Below, piece after piece: positions 26,077 through 36,805 of a stretch of 64,000 nucleotides of DNA. Origin of the DNA: Lysinibacillus cavernae (lineage in GTDB: Bacteria > Bacillota > Bacilli > Bacillales_A > Planococcaceae); NCBI RefSeq assembly GCF_009724685.1, contig NZ_WMEF01000007.1, positions 124,001 through 188,000 on the forward strand, given 5' to 3'. Position 1 is the stretch's first letter; every line of letters begins with the position of its first letter. The notes under the pieces are model-generated. The model was not told where the DNA came from and did no database searches. It worked only from the letters and a program-made list of their open reading frames with translations. Made by a program: the position numbers and the translations under genes.

Positions 26077-26382
26077 TTATTGATTGATGCGCAATTCTTC
26101 CTCAACAAATTGACCATAATGTCGTACTTTTTTTGTATTTTCTATAATAACAAAGATGCCTAGTACGACAAGAATTGTTACAATAATAAAAGTATATAAG
26201 CCTGGGAATAAATAGGCTTGATTTAATCCGAAAAACAGGATGAATGATCCAAAGCCAATATTCGCCTTACTTTTATACCAATTTTTAGCAATAGGTAATG
26301 GAGAACGAAACTGTTTTGTTTTAAAATAAAAATAAAAGACAAATGATATGATTATCGCAAACACAAATATTAAATTGAGCAT
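26077..26382 (-). CDS. ytpI: YtpI-like small membrane protein
   Basis: This 101-residue protein has three predicted membrane helices: MLNLIFVFAIIISFVFYFYF, then SFILFFGLNQAYLFPGLY, then FIIVTILVVLGIFVIIEN. The tail is charged. It fits the YtpI family, of unknown function, and lies between ytoI and nrnA as in B. subtilis. I chose the ATG at 26382 because an AGGAGG site stands six bases before it; the earlier in-frame start lacks one. Confidence 0.82.
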   Translation of the reverse strand: MLNLIFVFAIIISFVFYFYFKTKQFRSPLPIAKNWYKSKANIGFGSFILFFGLNQAYLFPGLYTFIIVTILVVLGIFVIIENTKKVRHYGQFVEEELRINQ

Positions 26383-26472
26383 AGTAAACCTCCTAGCATA
26401 ACTAGACATTATTGTAACGATTATTAGAGAAAAATGCTAACGGTTCTTACTATCATATTGGAGGAAGTTACT

Positions 26473-27417
26473 GTGAAAAGACAAATCATCGACACAATTG
26501 CTGCTTATGAAACAATCGTAATTCATCGCCATGTACGTCCAGATCCCGATGCTTATGGCTCACAGCAAGGATTAAAAGAGATCATTTTAGCAAATTATCC
26601 TGAGAAAAAGGTTTTTGCTGTAGGCGAACATGATGCTTCCTTATCATTTATGGCACAGCCTGATCATATAGCAGATGATATCTATAACAATGCCTTAGTG
26701 ATTGTTACAGACACTGCCAATCAGGAGCGAGTTGACGATCAGCGCTATACAAAAGGGAAAATGGTGATTAAAATTGACCACCATCCAAATGATGATGCTT
26801 ATGGTGATCTTTTATGGGTAGATACGACTGCAAGCTCTTGCAGTGAAATGATTTATGAATTGTATGAGGAAGGTAAAGAAGTTGCTAACTGGAAGCTTTC
26901 TGATGCTGCTGCACGATTATTATTTACAGGAATTGTAGGGGATACAGGAAGATTCCAGTTTCCAAGTACAACAGCTAAAACATTTAAAGTTGCTTCTGAA
27001 CTGATTACATATGATTTTGATCGAAATCAAGTTTTTGATGGTATGTATGAAATGGAGCAAAAGCTACTTAATTTACAAGGCTATATTTATCAAAATTTTG
27101 TAATGGATGAGCATGGAGCTGCTTATGTAAAGCTGACAAAGGAACTGCTAGCAGAGTATGATGCGGTGCCATCAGAGGCCTCTTTATTAGTAGGTTGTCT
27201 CGGCAGTGTCAAAGGGATATGTTCTTGGGTTGTATTCATAGAAGAAGATGATCAAATCCGTGTACGACTACGTTCAAAAGGTCCCGTTATTAATACATTA
27301 GCAAAAGAATTTAACGGTGGTGGACATCCACTTGCCTCTGGTGCCACGGCTTACTCATGGAAGGAAGCAGACCGCGTCATTTCAAGATTACAGGAGCTTT
27401 GTAAAGCGTATCATTAA
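26473..27417 (+). CDS. nrnA: Bifunctional oligoribonuclease / PAP phosphatase NrnA
   Basis: The 314-residue DHH-DHHA1 protein has metal motifs HRHVRPDPDAYGS, VTDTANQERVD, KIDHHPNDDAYGD (DHH) and the C-terminal GGGHPLASGAT substrate-binding motif. It degrades very short RNAs (nanoRNAs) from the 5' end and dephosphorylates 3'-phosphoadenosine 5'-phosphate made in sulfur assimilation. The GTG at 26473 with a GGAGGA site is the likely start, since an upstream extension of 13 residues would include the ribosome site. dnaE follows after 22 bases, probably on the same transcript. Confidence 0.94.
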   Translation: MKRQIIDTIAAYETIVIHRHVRPDPDAYGSQQGLKEIILANYPEKKVFAVGEHDASLSFMAQPDHIADDIYNNALVIVTDTANQERVDDQRYTKGKMVIKIDHHPNDDAYGDLLWVDTTASSCSEMIYELYEEGKEVANWKLSDAAARLLFTGIVGDTGRFQFPSTTAKTFKVASELITYDFDRNQVFDGMYEMEQKLLNLQGYIYQNFVMDEHGAAYVKLTKELLAEYDAVPSEASLLVGCLGSVKGICSWVVFIEEDDQIRVRLRSKGPVINTLAKEFNGGGHPLASGATAYSWKEADRVISRLQELCKAYH

Positions 27418-27439
27418 CAAAGAAAAGGAAGGGATTCAT

Positions 27440-30400
27440 TTGACACATGTATATACGAAGATGCATACGAGCGCGGATTTATTGAAAAGCACAATTCGGC
27501 TTGAGCAATTGATTCCTTTTTTACAAGAGCAAAAGACACAGGCCTGTGCAATCGTTAATACGAAATTGTATGGGCTTTTGCCTTTTTGTAAAGCATTGCA
27601 GCAAGCTGATATCCATGCTGTCATTGGACTTTCGGTTAACGTACAGTGGCATGACAAGAGCATACCTCTAGTACTGTATGCGCGGACTCAGGAAGGCTAT
27701 CAACACCTATTAAAGATTAGTAGTGCTATATCAATTAGACAAGATGAAGTGCTGCCATGGAAATGGCTTGAGGGGTATGCAGCAGGTTGTGTGGCTCTGC
27801 TCTCAACAAATGAATTAACGGATTTAGATGGCTGGCAAGCAATGGTCGCTACTTTTGTTCAGCTATTTAAAAACGATTTTTACTTAGGAATTGCAAGACC
27901 TGGAGGGGTAAAAGCAGCTAATGAAGAAGAATTAGTTGTCTGGTGTGAAGAACAGTCTATTCCACTTGTAGCCACTCAAAGCTGTTATTTTTTGCGCCCA
28001 GAAGATCATTTTGCTTATGAAGTAGCAAGAGCAATAGATACAGGCGAAAAACTAGGAGAAACAATGCTAACGGCCAATTTGCAAGGGTATTTTGCACCAA
28101 CAGCACAGGAATGGCAAAATTGGTTTGGTGATCGACCAGAGTGGCTTGAGTCTAGTGTGAAAATGCTAGTTAGCTGTAAAGCTGGTATACCTGAAATGCC
28201 TGTGCAAATGCCTGAATTTCCTGTACCAGCAGGTGAAACGGCTGAAAGTTTGCTTGTTAAAGAAGCATTTACAGGATTAGAAGAACGTTTTAAGCAAATG
28301 GCAGTGCCCATTAGCTATAAAGAGCGACTGCAATATGAGCTTGAAATTATTTGCTCAATGGGCTTTGCTGACTATTTTTTAGTTGTTGCGGACTTTATGC
28401 GCTTTGCGAAAGAAAATCGCATTTTGACTGGACCAGGTCGTGGTTCATCTGCTGGTTCTCTTGTGGCCTATAGTCTCTCCATTACACAAGTAGATCCACT
28501 TGCCTACGGTTTACTATTTGAGCGATTTTTAAATCCTGATAGAATCACATTACCTGATATTGATATCGATTTTGTTGATAGTAAAAGACAGCAAGTGATT
28601 CAATATGTTGCACAAAAATATGGCAAAGCAAATGTTGCACAAATTATTACATTTGGAACCTTGTCAGCAAAAGCTGTTGCAAGGGATGTTGCGAGAGTTT
28701 TTGGTTTTGAAGCAGAAACGTTAGAAAAAATTTCGAAAATGATTCCGAATAAGCCAGGCATAACTTTGCAAAGAGCTGTGGCAGAATCAAATGTCTTTCA
28801 AGACTGGTTAGCAGAAAATGAAAAGCACCAGCGTTGGTTCGAGGTAGCGCTAAAACTAGAAGGTTTACCAAGAAATTCCTCCACCCATGCAGCAGGCATT
28901 GTCATTGCTCCTTCGCCATTAGTAGATACTGTTCCTATTGAAGAAGGACATGATGGTATTTATAGTACACAATGGCCAATGGGTGATATTGAAGCGTGTG
29001 GTCTCGTTAAAATGGATTTTTTAGGCTTGCGTAATCTCACTATTCTAGAACAAATACGTTGGTCTATCTATAAAGCGAGAGGACCTTGGATAGAATTTGG
29101 ATTAATTCCTATGCATGATGAAATGACTTTCCAACTATTACAAAGTGGGGATACATTGGGTATCTTTCAATTAGAATCAGACGGGATGAAACAAGCATTA
29201 CGTGATATCCATCCTACAAATTTTTTAGATATTGTGGCCGTAAACGCACTTTATCGACCAGGTCCAATGGATTTTATTCCTGTCTACGCAAAACGGAAAG
29301 CTGGCAAAGAAATGGTCGTTATGCCCCATCCGGTGTTAGAGCCTATTTTACAGGAGACATATGGTGTTATTGTCTATCAAGAGCAGATAATAAAAATTGC
29401 CTCTGTTCTCGCGGGATTTACAATGGGACAAGCGGATTTACTTCGCCGTGCGGTTAGTAAAAAAAATCGTCAGGTTTTAGAGGAACAACGTGCTGCATTT
29501 GTTAATGGGGCATTAAAGCAAGGCTTTGAACTACGAATAGCGGAAGAAGTATATGAACTCATTGTGCGTTTTGCAGATTACGGTTTCCCTAAAAGTCATG
29601 CTGTGGCCTACAGTGTGATTTCCTATCAAATGGCCTATTTAAAGGCACATTTCCCGCTAAGTTTTTATGCAGCATTATTATCAAATGCAACGGGAAATGT
29701 AGAGAAGATTCAACAACTTGTCCATGAGGCAAAAGATAAGGGCATCCCGTTTTATCCACCTTCTTTAAAAAATAGTACGAAATATTTTACTGTAGAAAAT
29801 GAAGGTATTCGTTATAGTTTATCGGGGATCAAAGGTGTTCCGCATACATTTATCGAAAAAGTGAATGCTCTACGTCAAACAAATCCAGAGGCATTGAATA
29901 ACATGTTCGATTTAGCTGTTGCCTTAAGTGCACAGCATTTTAAACCGAAAGTGATGGAATCATTAATTTATGCTGGTGCGCTTGATTATCTAGAAAAAGA
30001 CCGAGCTGTCCTCATCATGACAGTAGACGCAGCCTTGAAACACGCAGAGTTGCTAAGACCTACTGAGGATATTGATATGACATCAGCTATGGCCTTTAGT
30101 TTTGGTAAACCAAAATATATGCAGGCAGAGGAAATTTCACAAAAGGAAAAATTGATGCATGAGAAAGAGAGATTAGGCTTTTATATTTCTACACATCCAG
30201 TAGCGCAAGAAAGGTTACACTGGGGTGATGTCAATAGTACGTGTCGAGAGTTAAAGCAGTCTCGAGATGGTACTTATGTGAAAATGATTGGCATGATTGA
30301 TGAAGTGAAAAAAATTCGTACAAAAAAAGGTGAGCAAATGGCATTTGTTCAGCTACAGGATGAGTATGGAACTGTTTCTATTACGTTGTTTCCACAAGTA

Positions 30401-30523
30401 TTTCAATTCGTTCAAGACCTGTTACTAGAGGATGAAATGCTGTTTATCGAGGGTGTTTTGGAAAGACGTTTTGGAAAGTTGCAGATTAAAGTAAAACATG
30501 CGCAAACGACAAAAAAGATCTAA
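27440..30523 (+). CDS. dnaE: DNA polymerase III alpha subunit DnaE
   Basis: The protein has about 1027 residues, slightly shorter than B. subtilis DnaE (about 1115). The polymerase core has GPGRGSSAGSLVAYSL and catalytic aspartates in LPDIDIDFVDSKR; the PHP, palm, fingers, tandem HhH and a C-terminal OB fold (VKMIGMIDEVKKIRTKKGEQ) follow in order. The N-terminal PHP domain lacks the HxH metal motif: it reads YTKMHTSADLL, so proofreading activity there is unlikely. DnaE extends RNA primers before handing over to PolC. The TTG at 27440 has an AAGGAAGGG site; the longer open frame overlaps nrnA by about 100 bases and has no ribosome site. Confidence 0.95.
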   Translation: MTHVYTKMHTSADLLKSTIRLEQLIPFLQEQKTQACAIVNTKLYGLLPFCKALQQADIHAVIGLSVNVQWHDKSIPLVLYARTQEGYQHLLKISSAISIRQDEVLPWKWLEGYAAGCVALLSTNELTDLDGWQAMVATFVQLFKNDFYLGIARPGGVKAANEEELVVWCEEQSIPLVATQSCYFLRPEDHFAYEVARAIDTGEKLGETMLTANLQGYFAPTAQEWQNWFGDRPEWLESSVKMLVSCKAGIPEMPVQMPEFPVPAGETAESLLVKEAFTGLEERFKQMAVPISYKERLQYELEIICSMGFADYFLVVADFMRFAKENRILTGPGRGSSAGSLVAYSLSITQVDPLAYGLLFERFLNPDRITLPDIDIDFVDSKRQQVIQYVAQKYGKANVAQIITFGTLSAKAVARDVARVFGFEAETLEKISKMIPNKPGITLQRAVAESNVFQDWLAENEKHQRWFEVALKLEGLPRNSSTHAAGIVIAPSPLVDTVPIEEGHDGIYSTQWPMGDIEACGLVKMDFLGLRNLTILEQIRWSIYKARGPWIEFGLIPMHDEMTFQLLQSGDTLGIFQLESDGMKQALRDIHPTNFLDIVAVNALYRPGPMDFIPVYAKRKAGKEMVVMPHPVLEPILQETYGVIVYQEQIIKIASVLAGFTMGQADLLRRAVSKKNRQVLEEQRAAFVNGALKQGFELRIAEEVYELIVRFADYGFPKSHAVAYSVISYQMAYLKAHFPLSFYAALLSNATGNVEKIQQLVHEAKDKGIPFYPPSLKNSTKYFTVENEGIRYSLSGIKGVPHTFIEKVNALRQTNPEALNNMFDLAVALSAQHFKPKVMESLIYAGALDYLEKDRAVLIMTVDAALKHAELLRPTEDIDMTSAMAFSFGKPKYMQAEEISQKEKLMHEKERLGFYISTHPVAQERLHWGDVNSTCRELKQSRDGTYVKMIGMIDEVKKIRTKKGEQMAFVQLQDEYGTVSITLFPQVFQFVQDLLLEDEMLFIEGVLERRFGKLQIKVKHAQTTKKI

Positions 30524-30541
30524 AATGAAACAAAAATTTAG

Positions 30542-30572
30542 AAACTGCATTTAATTTTTATGCAGTTTTTTC
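30542..30572 (+). terminator. Terminator of nrnA-dnaE
   Basis: AAACTGCAT pairs with ATGCAGTTT around a T-rich loop and is followed by a TTTTTTC tract. Confidence 0.85.
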
Positions 30573-30612
30573 TTTACTTTTGAACAGTTATTTTGTAAGC
30601 TAGAGTCAACGT

Positions 30613-30635
30613 AAAAAGTGGTCAGACCACTTTTT
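30613..30635. promoter_or_regulatory. Palindromic GntR/FadR-type operator
   Basis: AAAAAGTGGTC-A-GACCACTTTTT is a perfect palindrome with 11-base arms. Its core TGGTCAGACCA matches the TGGTnnnACCA pattern bound by FadR-subfamily GntR regulators. It lies 19 bases before the start of the GntR gene, so autoregulation and control of the following accDA genes are likely. Confidence 0.85.
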
Positions 30636-30654
30636 GATAAGGGGAGTTAGTCGT

Positions 30655-31296
30655 ATGGATAAAAAAACCGAACAAAAAAAAGTGTTTTTAGAAATCGTCC
30701 AACAACTACGTCAACTCATTAAAATGGAAAAAATTCAAGCAGGTGAAAAGCTACCTTCTGAACGAGTGCTATCTGAGCGTCTAGGTGTCGGGCGATCCTC
30801 TGTGCGAGAGGCTTTGCGAAGCTTAGAATTGCTAGGGCTTATTGAAACAAGGCATGGTGGCGGTACTTTTCTTGCGTCCACACATAAGCATCAGCTTGTA
30901 GAAATACTGTCGATGTTTATATTAGAAGATGAAAAATCAAAAAAAGATGTCGAATTAACGCGACAGATTCATGAAATGGAAGCAATTCGCGTAATAAGTT
31001 GTACAGAGATTCTTCGCACACTACCTGTGTGGGATAGTTTTTTTGTGAAACTAGAAATAGAAGGTATGGTTAATTGTCGAGATGTTTTGCGAGAATTATT
31101 AATCACGACAGGTAATCGTCTTTCATTAAAAATCTGGTTTCAATTAGCAGCTTATGATGGCGACCGTTTAAATCGAAACTCAACAGAAGATGAAAAACTA
31201 ATCATTCAAACGATGTTGAAATCGATGCAGCTTGGTTACGAAAAAGAAGCATTAAAAGCTTTTGAGCAGTGGATGAGTACTGTACAAAGCATTTAG
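30655..31296 (+). CDS. GntR/FadR-family regulator of the accDA operon
   Basis: The 213-residue protein has a GntR winged helix at the N-terminus (KLPSERVLSERLGVGRSSVR, then EALRSLELLGLIETRHGGGTFLA) and a C-terminal helical FCD-like ligand domain of about 120 residues. That domain is somewhat divergent: I do not see a complete Asp/His metal set. It is followed after 24 bases by accD, so it likely senses an acyl-CoA, malonyl-CoA or carboxylate signal and controls acetyl-CoA carboxylase; the ligand is unproven. The ATG at 30655 has a GGGGAG site. B. subtilis has malic enzyme rather than this gene between dnaE and accD. Confidence 0.88.
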   Translation: MDKKTEQKKVFLEIVQQLRQLIKMEKIQAGEKLPSERVLSERLGVGRSSVREALRSLELLGLIETRHGGGTFLASTHKHQLVEILSMFILEDEKSKKDVELTRQIHEMEAIRVISCTEILRTLPVWDSFFVKLEIEGMVNCRDVLRELLITTGNRLSLKIWFQLAAYDGDRLNRNSTEDEKLIIQTMLKSMQLGYEKEALKAFEQWMSTVQSI

Positions 31297-31320
31297 ACAA
31301 CAACAAAGGGGGAGTCGAAC

Positions 31321-32178
31321 ATGGCAATACGCAGCTTATTTAGTGGTAATCGAAAAAAGAAAGAGGACGGACAAGAAAAGGCGTTTCCAGAAGGATTAAT
31401 GACAAAATGTCCTGAATGTCGTCACATTCAACTTACAAAGGAATTAGAAAAAAATCATAAAGTTTGTACAAAATGTAATCACCATTTCAAAATGACTGCT
31501 CAAGAACGTGTAGAATATTTCTTAGATGAAGGCTCATTCGAATCAATGGATGATCATTTACAAACAGGTAATCCCCTAAATTTCCCAGCGTATGTGGAAA
31601 AAATTTCAGCTGACCAAGAAAAGACAGGTTTGAATGAGGCTGTACTAACAGGTGTCGGTACTATAGATGGAGTAGAGATTGTTGTAGCGATTATGGATTC
31701 TCACTTCCGCATGGGCTCAATGGGCTCAGTTGTGGGTGAAAAAATCACACGTGCAGTGGAAAAAGCGACAGAACTAGGTGTACCATTTATCATCTTTACT
31801 GCTAGTGGTGGCGCACGAATGCAAGAGGGTGTACTGTCATTAATGCAAATGGCAAAAACGAGTGTGGCTTTAAAACGCCACAGTGATCAAGGTTTATTAT
31901 TCATCTCAATTTTAACGCATCCAACAACGGGTGGAGTTTCAGCAAGTTTTGCCTCAGTTGGTGATATAAATATTGCAGAACCACAAGCATTAATTGGCTT
32001 TGCTGGTCGTCGTGTTATTGAAGAAACAGTAAGAGAAAAACTGCCAAGCGATTTCCAAACAGCAGAGTTTTTATTAGAGCATGGTCAACTTGATGCAATC
32101 TTCCATCGCAAGGATTTACGTAAACAAGTTTCACTACTTGTAAAAATGCATACGAAAGGCGGCGTGCAACATGTCTAA
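31321..32178 (+). CDS. accD: Acetyl-CoA carboxylase, carboxyltransferase beta subunit
   Basis: This 285-residue subunit has the N-terminal zinc ribbon [20 protein letters not shown] plus TKC (Cx2C...Cx2C, residues about 29-51) and the crotonase-fold carboxyltransferase core with [20 protein letters not shown]. With AccA it transfers the carboxyl group from biotin-carrier protein to acetyl-CoA, making malonyl-CoA for fatty acid synthesis. accA starts eight bases before its stop, so the two subunits are translationally coupled in equal amounts. Confidence 0.97.
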   Translation: MAIRSLFSGNRKKKEDGQEKAFPEGLMTKCPECRHIQLTKELEKNHKVCTKCNHHFKMTAQERVEYFLDEGSFESMDDHLQTGNPLNFPAYVEKISADQEKTGLNEAVLTGVGTIDGVEIVVAIMDSHFRMGSMGSVVGEKITRAVEKATELGVPFIIFTASGGARMQEGVLSLMQMAKTSVALKRHSDQGLLFISILTHPTTGGVSASFASVGDINIAEPQALIGFAGRRVIEETVREKLPSDFQTAEFLLEHGQLDAIFHRKDLRKQVSLLVKMHTKGGVQHV

Positions 32179-33127
32179 AACTTTAGCATTTGAAGAACCA
32201 GTCGTACAACTACGAGAAAAAATTGATGAATTGAAAACAATTGCTGCAGAAGCAGATGTAGATATGTCCGGTGAAATCGAGAAGCTTGAAACACGTTTAT
32301 CGCAGTTAGAGCAATCGATTTATGCCAATATGAAGCCTTGGGACCGTGTGCAAGTTGCAAGACATCCAGAAAGACCTACAACTTTACAATATATTGAAGC
32401 AATGTGTGAAAATTTTATTGAATTGCATGGAGACCGTACGTTTGGTGATGACGCAGCGATTCTTGGTGGAATTGCCATTTTTGAAGGGCAGCCAGTAACT
32501 ATTATTGGACACCAACGTGGTAAGTCCACAAAAGAAAATATACGTCGTAATTTTGGTATGCCTCATCCTGAGGGCTATCGAAAAGCCTTACGTTTGATGA
32601 AGCAAGCTGAGAAATTTAAACGACCAATCATTTGTTTTATCGATACAAAAGGTGCTTACCCAGGTAAGGCTGCTGAAGAACGAGGACAAAGTGAAGCGAT
32701 TGCTAGAAATCTTGTTGAAATGGCAGGCTTAACTGTACCCGTTATTAGTATCGTAATTGGTGAAGGTGGAAGTGGTGGTGCACTAGCATTAGGCGTAGCA
32801 AACCGTGTCTTTATGCTAGAGAACTCAACATATTCCGTTATTTCTCCAGAAGGAGCAGCATCCATTTTATGGCGTGATGGTAGCCTTGCTAAGCAAGCGG
32901 CTGAGGCAATGCGTATAACAGCACCAGATTTAAAAGAGCTTGGTGTAATTGATGGCATTATCCCTGAAATTATCGGTGGTGCGCATCGGAATGTAGCGAA
33001 ACAAGCTCTTTCTATTAAAGAATGCATCAGTACTACACTTCATGCATTAAATTCTCTAAATGGAGAACAATTAATTGAAGATCGTTATGAAAAATTTAAA
33101 AGAATAGGACAATATACAGAAGCGTAA
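32171..33127 (+). CDS. accA: Acetyl-CoA carboxylase, carboxyltransferase alpha subunit
   Basis: The 318-residue protein has the AccA N-terminal coiled segment and a crotonase-fold core with [55 protein letters not shown] and [20 protein letters not shown], all standard for the family. It forms the alpha2-beta2 carboxyltransferase with AccD. No strong terminator is visible after it. Confidence 0.97.
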   Translation: MSKTLAFEEPVVQLREKIDELKTIAAEADVDMSGEIEKLETRLSQLEQSIYANMKPWDRVQVARHPERPTTLQYIEAMCENFIELHGDRTFGDDAAILGGIAIFEGQPVTIIGHQRGKSTKENIRRNFGMPHPEGYRKALRLMKQAEKFKRPIICFIDTKGAYPGKAAEERGQSEAIARNLVEMAGLTVPVISIVIGEGGSGGALALGVANRVFMLENSTYSVISPEGAASILWRDGSLAKQAAEAMRITAPDLKELGVIDGIIPEIIGGAHRNVAKQALSIKECISTTLHALNSLNGEQLIEDRYEKFKRIGQYTEA

Positions 33128-34412
<1,285 letters not shown>

Positions 34413-34438
34413 TTTGTTATAAAACGGAGTGGGCAAAA

Positions 34439-36199
34439 ATGAGAAAAACAAAAATCGTATGTACAATTGGACCTGCAAGTGAGTCACCAGAAACTTTAGA
34501 AAAATTAATTGAAGCAGGTATGAATGTAGCCCGCTTGAATTTTTCACACGGATCTCATGAAGAACATGCGGGACGTATTAATTTAATTCGTGAAGTTGCA
34601 CAAAAATTAAATAAACCAGTAGGAATTTTACTTGACACAAAAGGTCCAGAAATTCGTACACATAACATGAAAAATGGCGAGCTTCACTTAACAGCAGGCC
34701 AAGTGATTGATATTTCAATGACAGAAGTAGAAGGTACTGAGACAAGCTTTTCTGTCACTTATGAGCGTTTAATTGAAGATGTTGAACAAAACTCAATTAT
34801 TTTACTTGATGATGGTCTTATTCAATTACGTGTCTTAGCAACAGATATGGAAAAAGGGTTAATTCATACGATTGTTGAAAATACTGGTGTCCTAAAAAAT
34901 AAAAAAGGTGTAAACGTACCAGGGGTTTCTGTACAGCTTCCAGGTATTACAGAAAAAGACGCACAAGATATTTTATTTGGTATTGAACAAGGCGTTGATT
35001 TTATTGCTGCTTCATTTGTTCGTCGTGCAAAAGATGTTCTTGAAATTCGCGAATTACTTGAACAAAATGACGGTGGTCATATTCAAATTATCCCGAAAAT
35101 CGAAAACCAAGAAGGTGTCGATAATATCGACGAAATCATCCTAGTGTCTGATGGGTTAATGGTTGCTCGTGGAGACCTTGGTGTGGAAATTCCAGCCGAG
35201 GAAGTACCACTTGTACAAAAGAAATTAATTTTAAAATGTAATCAAGTAGGCAAACCGGTTATTACCGCAACACAAATGTTAGATTCTATGCAACGTAACC
35301 CACGTCCTACACGTGCAGAAGCAAGTGATGTAGCAAACGCAATTATTGATGGAACAGATGCCATCATGTTATCAGGTGAAACTGCTGCGGGTCTTTATCC
35401 AGTGGAATCGGTACAAACGATGAATAAAATCGCACAACGTACTGAGAATTCATTAGATTATAGATCAATTATTTCTGCACGCAGTCGTGAAAAAGAAGCA
35501 AATATGACAGAGGCTATTTCTCAAGCAGTAGCTTATACATCCATCAATTTAGGTGTAAAAGCAGTATTAGCTCCAACTGAAAGTGGTAATACAGCAAGAA
35601 TGATTGCAAAATATCGACCAGGAGTGCCGATTGTTGCAGTGACAGGCTCTACAAATACAGCACATACATTAACATTAGTATGGGGTGTGTACCCAATTGT
35701 TTGTCAACGAGTGACAACAACAGATGAAATTTTAGAACTAGCTGTTGATGAAAGCTTGAAGTATGGTTTCGTTACACATGGAGATGCTGTTGTTATTACA
35801 GCAGGTGTGCCAGTAGGTGAGGCTGGTACAACAAACTTAATGAAGGTACACATTATCGGAGATTTACTAGCTCGTGGCCAAGGGATTGGAAAAGCCTCTG
35901 TTGTAGGTAAAACAGTCATTGCCAAAAATGCTGCTGAGGCACTTGCCTACGATACTGAAGGTTGTATCCTCGTAACAGTTGGGTCAGACCGCGATATGAT
36001 GCCTGCATTAGAAAATTGTATTGGTTTAATTACTGAAGAAGGTGGTCTAACTAGTCATGCAGCAGTTGTTGGACTAAGTCTTGGTATTCCAGTAATCGTT
36101 GGCGTAAAAGAAGCAACAACATTAATACGTCATGGTCAAGAGATCACAATGGATGCAGAAACAGGTGTTATTTACAAAGGGCATGCAAGTGTTCTTTAA
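34439..36199 (+). CDS. pyk: Pyruvate kinase with C-terminal PEP-utiliser-like domain
   Basis: The 586-residue protein is about 110 residues longer than E. coli pyruvate kinases. The core shows [38 protein letters not shown] and [20 protein letters not shown]. The extra C-terminal domain ([20 protein letters not shown]) resembles the phosphohistidine domain of PEP synthase and PPDK, as in Bacillus and Geobacillus Pyk, and keeps the TSH histidine. It converts PEP and ADP to pyruvate and ATP, and forms an operon with pfkA. Confidence 0.97.
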   Translation: MRKTKIVCTIGPASESPETLEKLIEAGMNVARLNFSHGSHEEHAGRINLIREVAQKLNKPVGILLDTKGPEIRTHNMKNGELHLTAGQVIDISMTEVEGTETSFSVTYERLIEDVEQNSIILLDDGLIQLRVLATDMEKGLIHTIVENTGVLKNKKGVNVPGVSVQLPGITEKDAQDILFGIEQGVDFIAASFVRRAKDVLEIRELLEQNDGGHIQIIPKIENQEGVDNIDEIILVSDGLMVARGDLGVEIPAEEVPLVQKKLILKCNQVGKPVITATQMLDSMQRNPRPTRAEASDVANAIIDGTDAIMLSGETAAGLYPVESVQTMNKIAQRTENSLDYRSIISARSREKEANMTEAISQAVAYTSINLGVKAVLAPTESGNTARMIAKYRPGVPIVAVTGSTNTAHTLTLVWGVYPIVCQRVTTTDEILELAVDESLKYGFVTHGDAVVITAGVPVGEAGTTNLMKVHIIGDLLARGQGIGKASVVGKTVIAKNAAEALAYDTEGCILVTVGSDRDMMPALENCIGLITEEGGLTSHAAVVGLSLGIPVIVGVKEATTLIRHGQEITMDAETGVIYKGHASVL

Positions 36200-36207
36200 C
36201 TATTAAC

Positions 36208-36245
36208 AAAAAGCTCTAGTGCGGTTTGTTGTACTAGAGCTTTTT
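36208..36245 (+). terminator. Terminator of pfkA-pyk
   Basis: Perfect 13-bp arms AAAAAGCTCTAGT and ACTAGAGCTTTTT enclose a 12-base loop. Confidence 0.92.
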
Positions 36246-36415
36246 AATAAAGGTTGTACACACTCTACTTTCTTACCTTTTATGGAAACTTCTTTTTTCT
36301 ATTAATAACGATGGCTTGCTTGCTCTTTGAATAGGTGTATTCATTTTTTTATGAAACTTAATGGGCTATAATAACGTATAAAAGGTAGAGCTTTTCAAGT
36401 AGAAAGGGGAAAAAT

Positions 36416-36805
36416 ATGCGAAAAATTTTTCTTGGTTTCGTTGTCTACGCATTAGCCGAATTGGCGTTATTAATAGTCATTGGACAATATATTGGTGTTT
36501 TAAGTACATTATTGCTCATTATTGCAACGAGTGTTATTGGCATTTATGTAATGAAGAATAAAGGTATGAATTCTGTTCAAAATGTAAAACATACAATGTC
36601 ACGTGGAGAGGCACCAGGAGAGGCCTTGGTTGACACATTATTAACTTTTAGTGGTGGTATACTTTTAGCATTACCAGGATTTTTAACAGATCTTGTTGGT
36701 TTACTACTACTCATGCCATTTTCACGAAAAATGTTCCAACCCGTTGTCTATTACTGGATGCGTAAAAAAATGAAAAAAGGTCAATTTATTATCGTTCAAA
36801 GATAG
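36416..36805 (+). CDS. fxsA: FxsA family membrane protein
   Basis: This 129-residue protein has three to four membrane helices in the FxsA layout: an N-terminal MRKIFLGFVVYALAELALLI, a second helix ending at GIYVMKNKG, and the GGILLALPGFLTDLVGLLLL block with its Pro-Gly turn. The basic tail is cytoplasmic. In E. coli, FxsA overproduction relieves F-plasmid exclusion of phage T7; its normal role is unknown. The gene lies after pyk as in B. subtilis, and its last 17 bases overlap the end of the converging ytvI gene. Confidence 0.9.
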   Translation: MRKIFLGFVVYALAELALLIVIGQYIGVLSTLLLIIATSVIGIYVMKNKGMNSVQNVKHTMSRGEAPGEALVDTLLTFSGGILLALPGFLTDLVGLLLLMPFSRKMFQPVVYYWMRKKMKKGQFIIVQR

